Shown here in pieces: positions 54,426 through 64,000 of a stretch of 64,000 nucleotides of DNA; within the stretch, counting starts at the first letter, position 1, and every line of letters starts with the position of its first letter. The notes beneath the pieces are model-generated. The model searched no databases, was not told the origin of the DNA, and worked only from the letters and a program-made list of their open reading frames with translations. The translations under genes and the position numbers were made by a program. The DNA comes from Shewanella colwelliana ATCC 39565 (lineage in GTDB: Bacteria; Pseudomonadota; Gammaproteobacteria; Enterobacterales; Shewanellaceae): positions 1 through 64,000 of the forward strand of contig NZ_JAEC01000025.1 of NCBI RefSeq assembly GCF_000518705.1. The letters are read 5' to 3'.

Positions 54426-57400
54426 TTAGTTTGCACTCAATGTCAATAATGCTTGGTTTGCGCTAGCATCCACATCAACGCGACTGTCGAGCACAAATAC
54501 CCGTTCAGCACCAATGTTGGCGCTATCGACTAGATAGGTCTTTACCGATAATGCGCGTTGTTGGGCTAACACACCTAACGCATCATCTGACAAGGTTTGG
54601 GCCGCATGGCAGTAGTTATATAAGGCGATATGCCAACGGGTCGCTAACTCATCTTCCGTCAGCGGCTTTTCTCCATATTCTGCAAGGATCTGCGATTTAA
54701 CGTCGGTAGCGGAAAGTTGAAGTTCATCTTGATAGAGGCGTTTGAGCGCATCAGAAAGTATACCGCTAGTAGGGTAAGTGCTAGGCGTTAAATTGGCGGG
54801 TAGAGTGTTGACTTCAATACCTGCAATTTTTGCCAGTTTTTGCTGCAATGCCTGTGTCATTAGGGCTTGGCTGTCGGCAATCTCATCGACGGCCCCTTTG
54901 GCGCTTAAGGTCAGCATTGGGCGGCTTTCTAGGCCTTTGGCTAAGTTGTCCAACAACTTCTGGCTGGCGGCAGGGAGCTTGCTTTCCCCTGCATTAAAAG
55001 GCACTTTGTCGAGTTCATCATCAGAGCCAAGTAGGCCCGCCAACAGACTAAATGGCGCGGTAACAGCTTTAGTGATCACATTAGTAAACGCCGTCGCAAT
55101 AATGCTACCGAAACTGAAGCTAGGTTCGTCAAGATCGCCTGATACCTGCAGCCCTAAATCAATCACGCCATGTCTATCTTGCAGCAAAGCAATAGCCAAG
55201 GTGATGGGCAGTGAGGTTGCTAGGCTACTGTCACTGGGCTTCCCTAATTGCAGTTGGTCGACCACTAAGTGGTTATCGCCGACGAGCTGGTTGTTCTCAA
55301 GCTGGTAGTTAAGATCGAGTGAGAGTAGACCTTTATCAATATAGTAACCTGCATAGGTACCTGAGTAAGGGTTAACCGATGTTAGCTCTACATGCTTAAA
55401 GCTGAGGGCGAGGTCAAGAAACGGTTGCGCAAGGAGTGGGTTGATTTGTCCTTTTAAGCTAACAGGCGCATAGCGATCAATTTTGCCTAAAATATCAACG
55501 CTAGCAGGTTGTTCACTGCTGGATGATAAATTGGCGATGTTGCCAGATAAGTGCTCGATGCTGGCTGCAAAATTTGGCGTTAACGAATTATCTGCAAAAA
55601 AGGTTGAGCCATCGTTAAAGGCAATATTATTAATCGATAGTGCCAATGGTGCTGAGTCGCTGTTGACCTCCGGTTTCGACGCTGGCTTAGTGTCGGGTCT
55701 TTGCACCATGAGTTCTTGGAAGTTGGTACTACGGTCTTCGGCAATCAAAATGCGGCTAAAAGGCTGGCTAAGTGTCACTTGATCTATGCTTAATTGGTTT
55801 GCCGCTTTGTCGAACGTCAATTGATTAATGTCTAAGGTTTGCCATTTTAGCAGGGGCTGCTGCTTAATGGTGTCTTTAATCAGTAGCTGTTTAACTTGCA
55901 ATGCGCCTTGATAGGTTACATTGGTGCTGGCATCTGCCTGAAGTTGGCCTTGGGTACTAAATAATCCATCCTCTAAATTGATGTTGAGGTACAAAGACAA
56001 ATAGGGCTGAAATTGTGTGAGGGCAAGGTTAGCCATAGTGATTTGGCTATCTATTTTTTGAGTGGCGGGATCAACGGCTCCTTGTGAAGTAAGTGTACCT
56101 TGCTGGTTAACATTGAGTGCTAATTGATACTCGATGGGCGAGGTTAACGCTGCGTCAACTGGCCCCGTGCTCAGACTGATATCGCCAATTTCCCATAGGT
56201 TTTCATCACCAAGTAATTGCTCTTTGAGGTTAACCTTGTAGTCACTTATTTTGATTTGGCTGAGTGTTGCATGCCATGGCTGAGTTTGAGCTGATGGCGT
56301 GGTCGCAAGTTGCGCTGCTGGCTCATCTTTTGGTGGTTGGGCATGCTTTTTCTGCATCTGTTTAGGCATAAATAATGGTACTAAGTCGACACCCGTTTTA
56401 TCTAAGTGCGCATTGAGCGTTAGGTTGTTGGTCGTTAATGTATCCACAACAACACTTTTGTTGGCCAGATCGAAATTGATGCCTTTAAAGGCAAAGGAGT
56501 CAAGGGCGACAATAGACGCTTGTTGATGGCTAACATTGAGTTGCTTAAGGTCAAGCTCGCCATTATTCAGGGTCGCCTGTAGGTGTTGATTTTCGAATCC
56601 AAATTGATAGTCAGTGCTAAAGTCTAGCAACCCTTTGTCTAGTTTCACCTGAAACTCGTCAGCGATAAACGTCCAAAATTGTGGCAAGTGGATATTCTGC
56701 AGACTGATGTCGCCAACGACGTTAAAAGGCGTGAGTTGCACTTGGCCTTTCAGCTGCATTAATCCACCGTGTCTACCAACAAATTCAATATCATACCGAT
56801 TAACCTTGCTAGAAGGTTCGTTGGAGATCTGAGTTGATAATGGCGTGTTTGAATCAAATGCCGCAATGTTAAGCTGGATACTTGGATAGGTCACTTCGCC
56901 TTGAGTGACCTCATCAATGAGGTTTAGGTTGGCGTCGACAATGGCCAAGTCTGTGAATAGAAAGTGAGGTATCGCTGCTGAGGCGGCATCATCTTCTGCT
57001 TGAGCTTCAGTGTCGTTATTATTTGCCAAATGCTCAATGATGTCAGAAAAATTAAACCTTAACGGTTCGTCACTGATCACACGTTTTATGTGGGCATAAG
57101 GCCCATTGAGTTCGATATTAGTGACACTGTAGCCCCAGTTTAAAATTGATCACCAAAACTGATACTCAAAAGAGAGCTGATGAAACCCCACAAAGGGAGT
57201 GCCATCGGCCTCTTTGATGGCAAAATTATCCAAGCTTACAGCTAACGTAAAAGGATTGATGGCAACGTCAGATAACACCACTTCTCTGTTAAGCATTTGA
57301 GAGAGCTGTTTGGGGGCTTGCTGTTGTACTATGTAGGGAGCAAGCATACCTAATAGAAGTGTCCATATTAAATATATTAGGGTGGAAATCCCTATATATC

Positions 57401-57467
57401 GTTGATATCTAGGCAGTTGTGTGTATTGTTGTCTTAGGCGAGAAAGTGGTGATGAGACGACAGACAT
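54426..57467 (-). pseudogene. DUF748 protein interrupted by an in-frame TGA
   Basis: A large envelope protein of the DUF748/AsmA-like type. The reading frame from 57467 (MSVVSSPLSRLRQQYTQ) has one N-terminal membrane helix (about 24-44) and reaches FHQLSFEYQFW, where TGA (57150-57152) stops it. Without the stop the same frame continues SILNWGYSVTNIELNGPY and on for over 900 residues to 54426, matching DUF748 (FSFGSIIATAFTNVITKAVTAPF and an OmpA-like C-terminal end). No base is gained or lost. A start at 57080 could also express the rest without its membrane anchor. Likely a nonsense mutation or a sequencing error. Confidence 0.82.
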
Positions 57468-57634
57468 AATGACCCTAATGTTAAATTGAACCGTTCCGGT
57501 GGTTGCTAATAGTGAGTGACTAGGCTTATCGCTGTGACATAGCCAGATCAACCACTATAATTTTAGTAGCATTATTGTCGATTATGCATTTATACACATC
57601 TAATTTCAGAGTTTTTTTGAGATAAATTGTAGAT

Positions 57635-58636
57635 ATGACGAGATTTTATCTAGATGGGCAGCTCTATGACGCTCAAGAAGGGGAGTCGGTACTCGATACC
57701 TTAATTCGCCATGGTCAGCAAGTGAACTACTCCTGCAAAAAAGGGGTCTGTAAGACCTGCCTAGTTCAGCACCTTGAGGGCGATATTAATATCGGCGCAC
57801 AAAGGGGGCTCACGTCAGGGCTAAAAGCTCGGCACTATATTTGCGCGTGTCAGGCTGTGGTATCCGATGAGCTGAAATTAAAGTCAATTCTGCCTCATGA
57901 TCTGTTTACACCTGCGGTGCTTGAGCAAAAACAGTATCTTAATCAGTCCATTGTTCGTATCGCATTGAAGGTCGAACAAGGCTTTATTCATCAAGCCGGT
58001 CAATATATCAATTTAAGACGGTTTGATGGTGTCACGCGTAGCTATTCGTTAACTAATTCACCAAGTGATGACTTACTCGAGCTACATGTTAGGCGAAAGT
58101 ACAATGGCCAGTTCAGTGATTGGCTCTATCACCAAGCCAATATTGGTGAAAAACTGCTGGTGCAGGGGCCCATGGGAGCAAGTAGTTACGATAGTCAATG
58201 CCAAGACAATAAGCTTATCGTTATTGCGTTTGGCAGTGGCTTAGGTGTGGCGGTCAGTATTGTGCGTGAAGCTCTGTCTCATCGCCATCAAGGTGAGATT
58301 CATCTTTATGTGGGTGGACGTGAGATGGACGATCTATACCTACACGCAGAGTTGCTGCAGATGATGCTAGAGCATCGTCACTTTTTCTATCATGCCTGCA
58401 TTACTGGTCACCATGATGTTATGCCCTCTGGGCGCAGAGTGATGCTGGGAGACCCGTTTAATGAAGCCGTTAAAGCACACAAGTTTGACCGTCAGCAACA
58501 CCTGTTTTTATGCGGCGAGCCCAGCTTAGTTAATCAAAGCCGTAAAATGGCTTTTTTAAATGGTTTTCCGATTGAGCGGGTACACACACTTTCTTTTGAA
58601 TATAAAGATCTACGCACGCGCCCTAGGGATTTATAG
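57635..58636 (+). CDS. [2Fe-2S] ferredoxin-NAD(P)H reductase fusion
   Basis: A 333-aa electron-transfer flavoprotein. An N-terminal plant-type ferredoxin domain binds [2Fe-2S] through C34, C39, C42 and C70 (or C72). The FAD-binding domain has RSYSLTN, and the NAD(P) domain has FGSGLGVAVSIVREAL and LCGEPSLVNQSRKM. It resembles reductase components of oxygenases. No oxygenase is adjacent, so the partner is unknown. Confidence 0.9.
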   Translation: MTRFYLDGQLYDAQEGESVLDTLIRHGQQVNYSCKKGVCKTCLVQHLEGDINIGAQRGLTSGLKARHYICACQAVVSDELKLKSILPHDLFTPAVLEQKQYLNQSIVRIALKVEQGFIHQAGQYINLRRFDGVTRSYSLTNSPSDDLLELHVRRKYNGQFSDWLYHQANIGEKLLVQGPMGASSYDSQCQDNKLIVIAFGSGLGVAVSIVREALSHRHQGEIHLYVGGREMDDLYLHAELLQMMLEHRHFFYHACITGHHDVMPSGRRVMLGDPFNEAVKAHKFDRQQHLFLCGEPSLVNQSRKMAFLNGFPIERVHTLSFEYKDLRTRPRDL

Positions 58637-58763
58637 GCAACAATAATTAAGTGATAACGAGTGTATTGGGTTGCGGTTTTTTGTTTTCATGCTAACATCA
58701 TGTTAAATATAGAAATAGCCCTAAAACTTGTTAGCGAGAGCATTGAAATTTCAAGGACGGAAT

Positions 58764-59198
58764 ATGCTAATTAGAATTGCCATAGAAGAAGACTTATCGG
58801 TTTTATCCGCACAGTTTGATTTATATCGTCAAAGCCTTGGTCAGCTGCCAGCCCCCGATGATTCTAAGGACTTTATTCAATCTCGATTACAAGAAAACGA
58901 CTCGGTAATATTCATTGCTCAATTGGAGAGTGAAATTCTTGGGTTTATTCAGTTGTATCCCTCGTTCTCTTCTCGATTACTCAAACCCTTATGGTATTTT
59001 GACGATATTTTTGTTGTCGAGTCTCAGCGCAATAAAGGTATTGCTACCGCTCTCATCCACAAAGCCAAGGAGCTTGCTGATGAAACAAATGTGCTCGCGG
59101 TGCGTCGAGAGCATCTTGATGAGGATGGATTTTTGATGATTGACAACGATGACTCTAAATCAGTCTTTGAATCCTTCTCACGGGCTGCCGTCATTTAA
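58764..59198 (+). CDS. GNAT-family N-acetyltransferase
   Basis: A 144-aa acetyltransferase with the acetyl-CoA loop VVESQRNKGIATALIHKA (about 86-103). The start at 58764 has AAGGACGG upstream. Substrate unknown: an amino acid, an aminoglycoside or a protein N-terminus are all possible. Confidence 0.86.
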   Translation: MLIRIAIEEDLSVLSAQFDLYRQSLGQLPAPDDSKDFIQSRLQENDSVIFIAQLESEILGFIQLYPSFSSRLLKPLWYFDDIFVVESQRNKGIATALIHKAKELADETNVLAVRREHLDEDGFLMIDNDDSKSVFESFSRAAVI

Positions 59199-59217
59199 TA
59201 TTCTGATTCTTTCATTA

Positions 59218-59249
59218 AAGCGCGTTGTGGTAACATAACGCGTTTTTTT
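59218..59249 (+). terminator. Terminator of the GNAT gene
   Basis: A 9-bp stem CGCGTTGTG/CATAACGCG with a 4-base loop and seven T. Confidence 0.9.
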
Positions 59250-59272
59250 ATGCTTAATGGTTGGAGAGAAGA

Positions 59273-59977
59273 TTGAATAAGAGCGTGATCACCAATGTCG
59301 TTGCAGCGGCATTAATGACAATTGGATATTTTTTTGCGGCCCCAATTTTATTAAGTGTGGGCTTATTTGCTTTATCAGGCGCGGCAACCAATTGGTTAGC
59401 TATCCATATGCTGTTTGAAAAGGTACCAGGGTTATATGGCTCCGGTGTCGTCCCCGCGCATTTTGAAGAGTTTAAGGCGGGCATTGCTTCATTGATGATG
59501 GAGCAGTTTTTTACTGACGAAAACATCGATAAGTTTTTATCAGAGCAGGGGAGTGGCGCGGCTAAAATAAATCTTCAGCCTGTGATTGAAAATGTTGACA
59601 TGACTCCGGCTTTTAATGCATTAGTGACCACGGTAGAGCAATCTTCTCTTGGTGGCATGTTGGCGATGTTTGGTGGTAGCGAAGCTATAGCGCCTCTTAA
59701 AGAACCGTTTATTCATAAAATGAAAAGCTCCTTAATTGAAATTTCACAAAGTGAAGATTTCTATGAACTATTGAAAAATGAGATAGAACAGCCTGATGTT
59801 ATGGCTGATCTTAGGGCAAAAATTAGCGCCATTGTGCATCAAAGGCTACAAGAGCTAACGCCGCAGTTAGTTAAAGAGATTATTCAACAGATGATTAAGA
59901 AACATCTTGGTTGGTTAGTCGTGTGGGGCGGGGTGTTTGGTGGGTTAATTGGCCTTGTGGCTGGACTCATTACATAA
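59273..59977 (+). CDS. DUF445 membrane protein
   Basis: A ~234-aa protein with helices at both ends (VVAAALMTIGYFFAAPILLSVG; LVVWGGVFGGLIGLVAGLI) and a helical middle. AATNWLAIHMLFEKVPGLYGSGVVPAHFEEFK is the DUF445 signature. I chose TTG 59273 because GGAGAG lies 6 bases before it; TTG 59261 has no site. Function unknown. Confidence 0.85.
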   Translation: MNKSVITNVVAAALMTIGYFFAAPILLSVGLFALSGAATNWLAIHMLFEKVPGLYGSGVVPAHFEEFKAGIASLMMEQFFTDENIDKFLSEQGSGAAKINLQPVIENVDMTPAFNALVTTVEQSSLGGMLAMFGGSEAIAPLKEPFIHKMKSSLIEISQSEDFYELLKNEIEQPDVMADLRAKISAIVHQRLQELTPQLVKEIIQQMIKKHLGWLVVWGGVFGGLIGLVAGLIT

Positions 59978-59978
59978 T

Positions 59979-60004
59979 AAAAAGGGAGCTTAGCTCCCTT
60001 TTTT
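59979..60004 (+). terminator. Terminator of the DUF445 gene
   Basis: Stem AAAAGGGAGC/GCTCCCTTTT with loop TTA and further T. Confidence 0.9.
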
Positions 60005-60032
60005 ACTTTTTGGATATGCATAGAGGTGTTAA

Positions 60033-60395
60033 ATGGAAGAAACAGTTAATCAAGACGGGCACATTAATTACCTTGAGATCCCCGTGCGTGCTATGGCACC
60101 AACCAAGGCATTTTTTAGTCAGGTTTTTGGCTGGGAATTTGTTGATTATGGTGAGACCTACAGCTGTTTTATTAATGCAGGGATTAACGGTGGTTTTACG
60201 CTTTCTGACCACAGCTTTAGTTTGGCTAACGGTGCGCCACTCATTGTTATCTATGCCACACAATTAACGCAAACAATGGCCAAAGTGACCGAGGCTGGCG
60301 GTGAAATTAGCCAAGCTATTTTTACCTTCCCAGGTGGGCGTCGTTTTCATTTTAAGGACCCAAATGGCAATGAATTTGCGGTTTGGTCAGAATAA
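60033..60395 (+). CDS. VOC (glyoxalase-like) protein
   Basis: A 120-aa VOC-fold protein: HINYLEIPVRAMAPTKAFFSQVFGWEF at 10-36 and FKDPNGNEFAVWSE at the end carry the metal or substrate positions. The N-terminal histidine (H10) and the C-terminal glutamate are in place. Followed by a tautomerase gene after one base. Confidence 0.87.
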   Translation: MEETVNQDGHINYLEIPVRAMAPTKAFFSQVFGWEFVDYGETYSCFINAGINGGFTLSDHSFSLANGAPLIVIYATQLTQTMAKVTEAGGEISQAIFTFPGGRRFHFKDPNGNEFAVWSE

Positions 60396-60396
60396 T

Positions 60397-60744
60397 ATGC
60401 CACACTGTATCATAGAGTATTCAGCGTCGTTAGAGACTGATATCGATATCGCTCAGCTTGTTGAGGCGGTTCACAAGGGGGCGATAGACTCGGCGTTATT
60501 TGACGCCGCTGCTGTGAAGTCTCGCTGTATTCCTGTGTCACATTCTAAGGTGGGTATGTTGGCTGATGGGCGATTTATCCATATCACCTTCAAGATTATG
60601 CCTGGGCGTAGCACAGAACAGAAACAGTTGCTCAGTAACAGTGTCTATCGGCAGATAGTCATTCTTAATCAGTCGATCGACAGCCTGACAATGGAAGTGT
60701 TGGAGCTAGACAAGCGTCATTACTTTAAGTGGACTAACGAATAA
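60397..60744 (+). CDS. 5-carboxymethyl-2-hydroxymuconate isomerase-like protein
   Basis: A 115-aa protein of the CHMI/tautomerase family: after the initiator methionine the catalytic proline P2 begins PHCIIEYSASLE, as in HpaF. No other homoprotocatechuate genes are present, so its in vivo substrate is uncertain. The start overlaps neither neighbour and lies one base after the VOC stop. Confidence 0.86.
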   Translation: MPHCIIEYSASLETDIDIAQLVEAVHKGAIDSALFDAAAVKSRCIPVSHSKVGMLADGRFIHITFKIMPGRSTEQKQLLSNSVYRQIVILNQSIDSLTMEVLELDKRHYFKWTNE

Positions 60745-60800
60745 TTTGACTGGACCGAATTGATCCAGTATTCCCTGATTTAAGCAGCTCTAGGAGTATT

Positions 60801-61574
60801 TTGTCAGTGGTGCGTTTTGAACAGATAGGACAGTTACTAAGCATAGCTTGCCTGTTATGCAGTTTTTCAGTGGTTAGCGCGGGAACCATGAGGGTTTGTG
60901 TCGATCACTATCCGCCGTTTCAGGTGTTATCTGCTGATGCGGAGCCGATTGGTGAAAATATTGCTGCATTACGATTGATGGCTAAGCTGCTTGAACATGA
61001 CTTAAGTTTTGAAACTAGTCCCAATTTTGCGCGTTGCTTACACATGCTAGAAGGGGGCCGTGTTGATGTGGTCGCGGGGTTAATCGATAAGCCAGAACGC
61101 CACACTTACAGCTATTTTTTGCCCTTTAGACCCGATAGTCGTTACGTATTTATTAGCCTCAAAGGTTTCAACAATGTCAAGGATTATGAGGGACTGATTG
61201 ACGCCTCTATTGGGGTTTCGAGAGAAACGCAATATTTTGAGCGTTTCGACAATGATCAGCGCCTACGTAAAGTCATGACCAACGATATGATTTCTGCCAC
61301 GAATATGTTGCTGCGAAGCCGTTTCGATATTTTAATATTACCCAAGGTTGTATTGCCCAGCCTCAAGAAATACTATCCAGAATTTGAACAGAAATTAAAG
61401 GTTCACCCCTATACGTATGAAGAGATTAGGCCGATTTATTTTGGTGTGAGTAAAAAGCATCAGATGAATATTTCACTGCTTGAGATGGAACGTATTATTG
61501 GTGAGGCCTATGAGCAAGAACGATTTATGAGCGAAGTTGAACAGTTTATCTTGGAGCATATTGAGCTGTATTAA
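60801..61574 (+). CDS. Periplasmic solute-binding protein, family 3
   Basis: A 257-aa secreted protein with a signal peptide (cleavage near VVSAG, about residue 27). The mature part (MRVCVDHYPPFQVLSADAEPIGENIAALRLMAKLL) is SBP_bac_3. No transporter genes are adjacent. The TTG start follows AGGAG at 60791-60795. Similar orphan binding proteins occur at 13801 in this window. Confidence 0.82.
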   Translation: MSVVRFEQIGQLLSIACLLCSFSVVSAGTMRVCVDHYPPFQVLSADAEPIGENIAALRLMAKLLEHDLSFETSPNFARCLHMLEGGRVDVVAGLIDKPERHTYSYFLPFRPDSRYVFISLKGFNNVKDYEGLIDASIGVSRETQYFERFDNDQRLRKVMTNDMISATNMLLRSRFDILILPKVVLPSLKKYYPEFEQKLKVHPYTYEEIRPIYFGVSKKHQMNISLLEMERIIGEAYEQERFMSEVEQFILEHIELY

Positions 61575-61602
61575 AAAAGAGACCCTAGGGTCTCTTTTTT
61601 GT
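61573..61602. terminator. Bidirectional terminator before asnB end
   Basis: A perfect palindrome: AAAAAAGAGACCCT and AGGGTCTCTTTTTT, between convergent genes. Confidence 0.92.
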
Positions 61603-61611
61603 TATTCCAAT

Positions 61612-63270
61612 CTAGTAGGCGCTCTCATGAACAGATTGCACCGCACGGCCTGAGGGGTCAATGATCCCTTGTAAGCTTTCATCCCAAGCGAGTGCTTCAG
61701 GGGTAGAGCAAGCGACAGACTTGCCACCAGGGACGGTTTCCGCAGCCGATGCAAGCGGGAAATGTTCTTCAAAGAAGCAACGATAGAAGTAAGCTTCTTT
61801 TGTTTCTGGCGTGTTATAGGGGAACCTAAATTTGGCATTGGCCAGTTGTAGGTCATCGACCTGCTCAGCAGCATGATCTTTCAGCCCGTCGATCCATGAA
61901 TAGCCTACACCATCACTAAACTGCTCTTTTTGACGCCATGCAACCTCTTTAGGTAATTTGTGCTCAAACGCCTGACGTAAAATGTGTTTTTCGATCCGGC
62001 CGTCTTTAGACATTTTGGCTTCTGGATTGATTCGCATGGCGGTGTCGATAAACGCTTTGTCCAAGAAAGGCACGCGGGCTTCTAAGCCCCAAGCGGCCAT
62101 GGCCTTGTTGGCGCGTAGGCAATCAAACAGGTGAAGCTTATCCAGTTTACGCACTAGCTCTTCATGGAATGCCTGTGCATTAGGGGCTTTATGGAAGTAA
62201 AGATAACCGCCAAATAGCTCATCAGCTCCTTCACCCGACAACACCATTTTAATCCCCATCGCTTTGATCTTACGTGCCATAAGGTACATAGGGGTTGCGG
62301 CACGAATAGTGGTGACATCATAGGTTTCTAAGTGATAGATCACATCTTTAAGGGCATCGATACCATCTTGAAATGTAAAGGTGATTTCGTGATGAATCGT
62401 GCCAATGGCATCGGCAACTTTTTTTGCTGCGATAAGATCAGGCGCACCCTCTAAGCCAACTGCAAATGAGTGCAACTGTGGCCACCAAGCATCAGACTCG
62501 CCATCATCTTCGATGCGACGTTTAGCAAAAGTCTGGGTTATGGCTGAGATGACTGAGGAATCGAGTCCACCCGATAGCAGTACGCCATAAGGCACATCTG
62601 ACATCAGCTGACGCTTAACGGCCGCCTCTAAAGCTTCACGTAGTTCATCGACACTGGCTTCGTTATTTGCCACGGCACTAAATTCACGCCAATCGCGTTG
62701 ATAATATTGCGCATAGCCAGCTGGTGTTAGATATTGACCTGGTTTGAACTCCTCAACGGTTTTACATACAGGCATTAATGCTTTCATCTCTGAGGCAACA
62801 TAGAAGTTACCTTCTGTGTCGTGGCCGGTATAGAGCGGAATAATACCCATATGATCACGACCCACTAAATAGGTGTCTTTAGTTTTGTCATACAGTACAA
62901 AGGCAAAAATACCATTAAGCTTATCGAGAAAATCACAGCCATACTCTTGGTAAAGCGCAAGAATGACTTCGCAATCTGAGTTGGTTTGGTAGCTGTATTT
63001 ATCGCCTAACTCAGCTTTAAGTTCTTTATGGTTATAGATCTCACCGTTAACAGCAAGGATCAGGCTTTCGTCTGTCGATAGCAGTGGCTGAGCACCATGC
63101 TCAATATCAACAATGGCTAAGCGCTCGTGAGCCAATATGGCTTTGTCGCTACTGTAGATCCCTGACCAATCCGGTCCGCGGTGACGTAATAGCTTGGACA
63201 TTTCGAGAGCGACTTGACGCAGTGGCGCGGCGTCTGACTGAATATCTAAAATGGCGAATATTGAACACAT
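61612..63270 (-). CDS. asnB: Asparagine synthetase B, glutamine-hydrolysing
   Basis: A 552-aa enzyme that makes asparagine from aspartate, glutamine and ATP. The chosen start, 63270, puts the catalytic cysteine at position 2 (MCSIFAIL); an upstream in-frame codon would bury it. The N-terminal class II glutaminase domain runs to about 190; the synthetase domain has the PP-loop LLSGGLDSSVIS near 232 and ADELFGGY near 347. GGGAG precedes the start. The 63271-63602 gap holds no gene. Confidence 0.95.
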   Translation of the reverse strand: MCSIFAILDIQSDAAPLRQVALEMSKLLRHRGPDWSGIYSSDKAILAHERLAIVDIEHGAQPLLSTDESLILAVNGEIYNHKELKAELGDKYSYQTNSDCEVILALYQEYGCDFLDKLNGIFAFVLYDKTKDTYLVGRDHMGIIPLYTGHDTEGNFYVASEMKALMPVCKTVEEFKPGQYLTPAGYAQYYQRDWREFSAVANNEASVDELREALEAAVKRQLMSDVPYGVLLSGGLDSSVISAITQTFAKRRIEDDGESDAWWPQLHSFAVGLEGAPDLIAAKKVADAIGTIHHEITFTFQDGIDALKDVIYHLETYDVTTIRAATPMYLMARKIKAMGIKMVLSGEGADELFGGYLYFHKAPNAQAFHEELVRKLDKLHLFDCLRANKAMAAWGLEARVPFLDKAFIDTAMRINPEAKMSKDGRIEKHILRQAFEHKLPKEVAWRQKEQFSDGVGYSWIDGLKDHAAEQVDDLQLANAKFRFPYNTPETKEAYFYRCFFEEHFPLASAAETVPGGKSVACSTPEALAWDESLQGIIDPSGRAVQSVHESAY

Positions 63271-63556
63271 AACAAAAGCTCCCAAAAACTAACTAAATCT
63301 CAATTGCTAATCACTTTGACAGCATTTTTCGCATTTGCCAAACCAAATTTTTGTGAAAACATCTGTTTTTGGTGGTTTTGGTTGAGGTTTTTGTAGGTGA
63401 ATGCCGTTTAAAAATGAGATATCTACAACTAATTCGACATTTTACTGGGAAAAGTTAAGATTTATCCATTTTTGCAGCGTCAGATTTGCACTATCTTAAA
63501 CTGTTATCTCATTTTTAATGATGGGCAAAAATAGCGTAATCATGATGATTATATGA

Positions 63557-63584
63557 ACAAAAAAGGCTTCATTAAGAAGCCTTG
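63557..63584 (-). terminator. Terminator of the M28 peptidase gene
   Basis: Stem AAGGCTTC/GAAGCCTT with T-run on the minus strand, 19 bases past the stop codon. Confidence 0.88.
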
Positions 63585-63602
63585 TCATCGATTAAGGAAG
63601 CA

Positions 63603-64000
63603 TTAGTCTGTAGTTGTTTTTGCTGGGCGCAGAGAGTGGAATTCAGTGCCCGGATAATAACCCGGCCAAGCGTCACTATTGCCAAGGGTCTGCGCAGCTT
63701 GATAGTAGACACCTAAATCCTGCAGGGCTCCCGACAGATCCCAATCAGCGCGATATTCATCACAGACATTGTGATAGCAGCCTTTCATCTTCTCTTTCAT
63801 GGATGACCGGTAGGTTTTTGATGCCTCATCGGCAGGTTCGTTACCGCCGCCCGCGAAGACCGCTGGCACGCCATATTTGGCAAAGCTGAAGTGATCTGAG
63901 CGGAAAAATCCTCCCGATTCAGGACGGGACTCGCTAACAGCAATACGCTGCTGAGCACTAGCTGCGGTTGTTAAGTAGGTTTCGAGTTCTGACTTACCCT
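63603..64000 (-). CDS. M28-family aminopeptidase, C-terminal part (runs off the window)
   Basis: Only the last 132 residues are in the window. SGGFFRSDHFSFAKYGVPAVFAGG is typical of M28 zinc peptidases, with the metal-binding histidine in SDHFSF. The next residues (YHNVCDEY, LGVYYQAAQTLG) match secreted Shewanella peptidases of this kind. A terminator follows. Confidence 0.88.
   Translation of the reverse strand, partial: GKSELETYLTTAASAQQRIAVSESRPESGGFFRSDHFSFAKYGVPAVFAGGGNEPADEASKTYRSSMKEKMKGCYHNVCDEYRADWDLSGALQDLGVYYQAAQTLGNSDAWPGYYPGTEFHSLRPAKTTTD

Noticed and set aside
57150-57152. TGA as a selenocysteine codon in the DUF748 gene
   Set aside because: No SECIS-like hairpin is evident after it, the family is not a selenoprotein family and a plain codon is expected there.
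60761-60784. TGATCC...TTTAAG as a second sigma/ChrR promoter before the 60801 gene
   Set aside because: Spacing does not fit well and the gene has no link to oxidative stress; likely chance.

Overview
The window looks like a chromosomal segment of a marine gammaproteobacterium, most probably Shewanella. The gene order yejK-yejL-yejM-tRNA-Pro(GGG) is the enterobacterial/Shewanella order. A Tat-exported GH109 glycosidase, a ChrR-type stress cluster, a DUF2986-like basic protein and a tandem DUF1538 pair all fit that assignment. The genus is inferred from gene content; no 16S rRNA gene is present.

Layout. 1-511: a tRNA block (two tRNA-Glu in a 183-bp tandem duplication, one tRNA-Ala) with a terminator. 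619-10739: an ABC exporter, an alkylation-repair pair (Ada/AlkA fusion plus Ogt), a DEAD-box helicase, a phosphatase, a phospholipase D lipoprotein, CheV and SstT. 10791-22683: a GH109 enzyme, RluA, periplasmic binding protein, M14 peptidase, LysE exporter with an AraC regulator, NadE, a frameshifted alpha/beta hydrolase and a membrane diguanylate cyclase. 22684-28291: an accessory island abutting tRNA-Pro. 28505-35278: yejMLK, a duplicated QueD-like protein, an M23 peptidase, a DUF3313 lipoprotein and a LON-domain protein. 35336-45067: a twelve-gene same-strand run that starts with an ECF sigma factor and its ChrR anti-sigma factor and carries photolyase, cyclopropane synthase and related membrane-lipid genes. 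45116-64000: housekeeping and transport genes, the DUF1538/PII/CBS operon, a DUF748 gene broken by a stop codon, AsnB and a partial M28 peptidase.

The most interesting part is the island at about 23358-27937. Six genes on one strand encode a CARF/ring-nuclease-like protein (Cas NE0113 family, but with no cas genes or CRISPR array nearby), an 81-aa protein, an MPN/JAB-domain protein with a non-standard metal motif, two unrecognised proteins, and a strongly diverged FtsZ-fold protein. The last has lost the GTP-binding signature but kept the T7-loop aspartates. The set has the look of a compact, undescribed defence or abortive-infection cassette in which the host division machinery could be the target. 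That function is inference.

Two genes are broken and worth checking against the reads: the hydrolase at 19054-20537 (a -1 shift at a CCCTTTG heptamer) and the DUF748 protein at 54426-57467 (an in-frame TGA at 57150-57152). CRP-like palindromes stand in front of the diguanylate cyclase and between the GH109 gene and its divergent neighbour.
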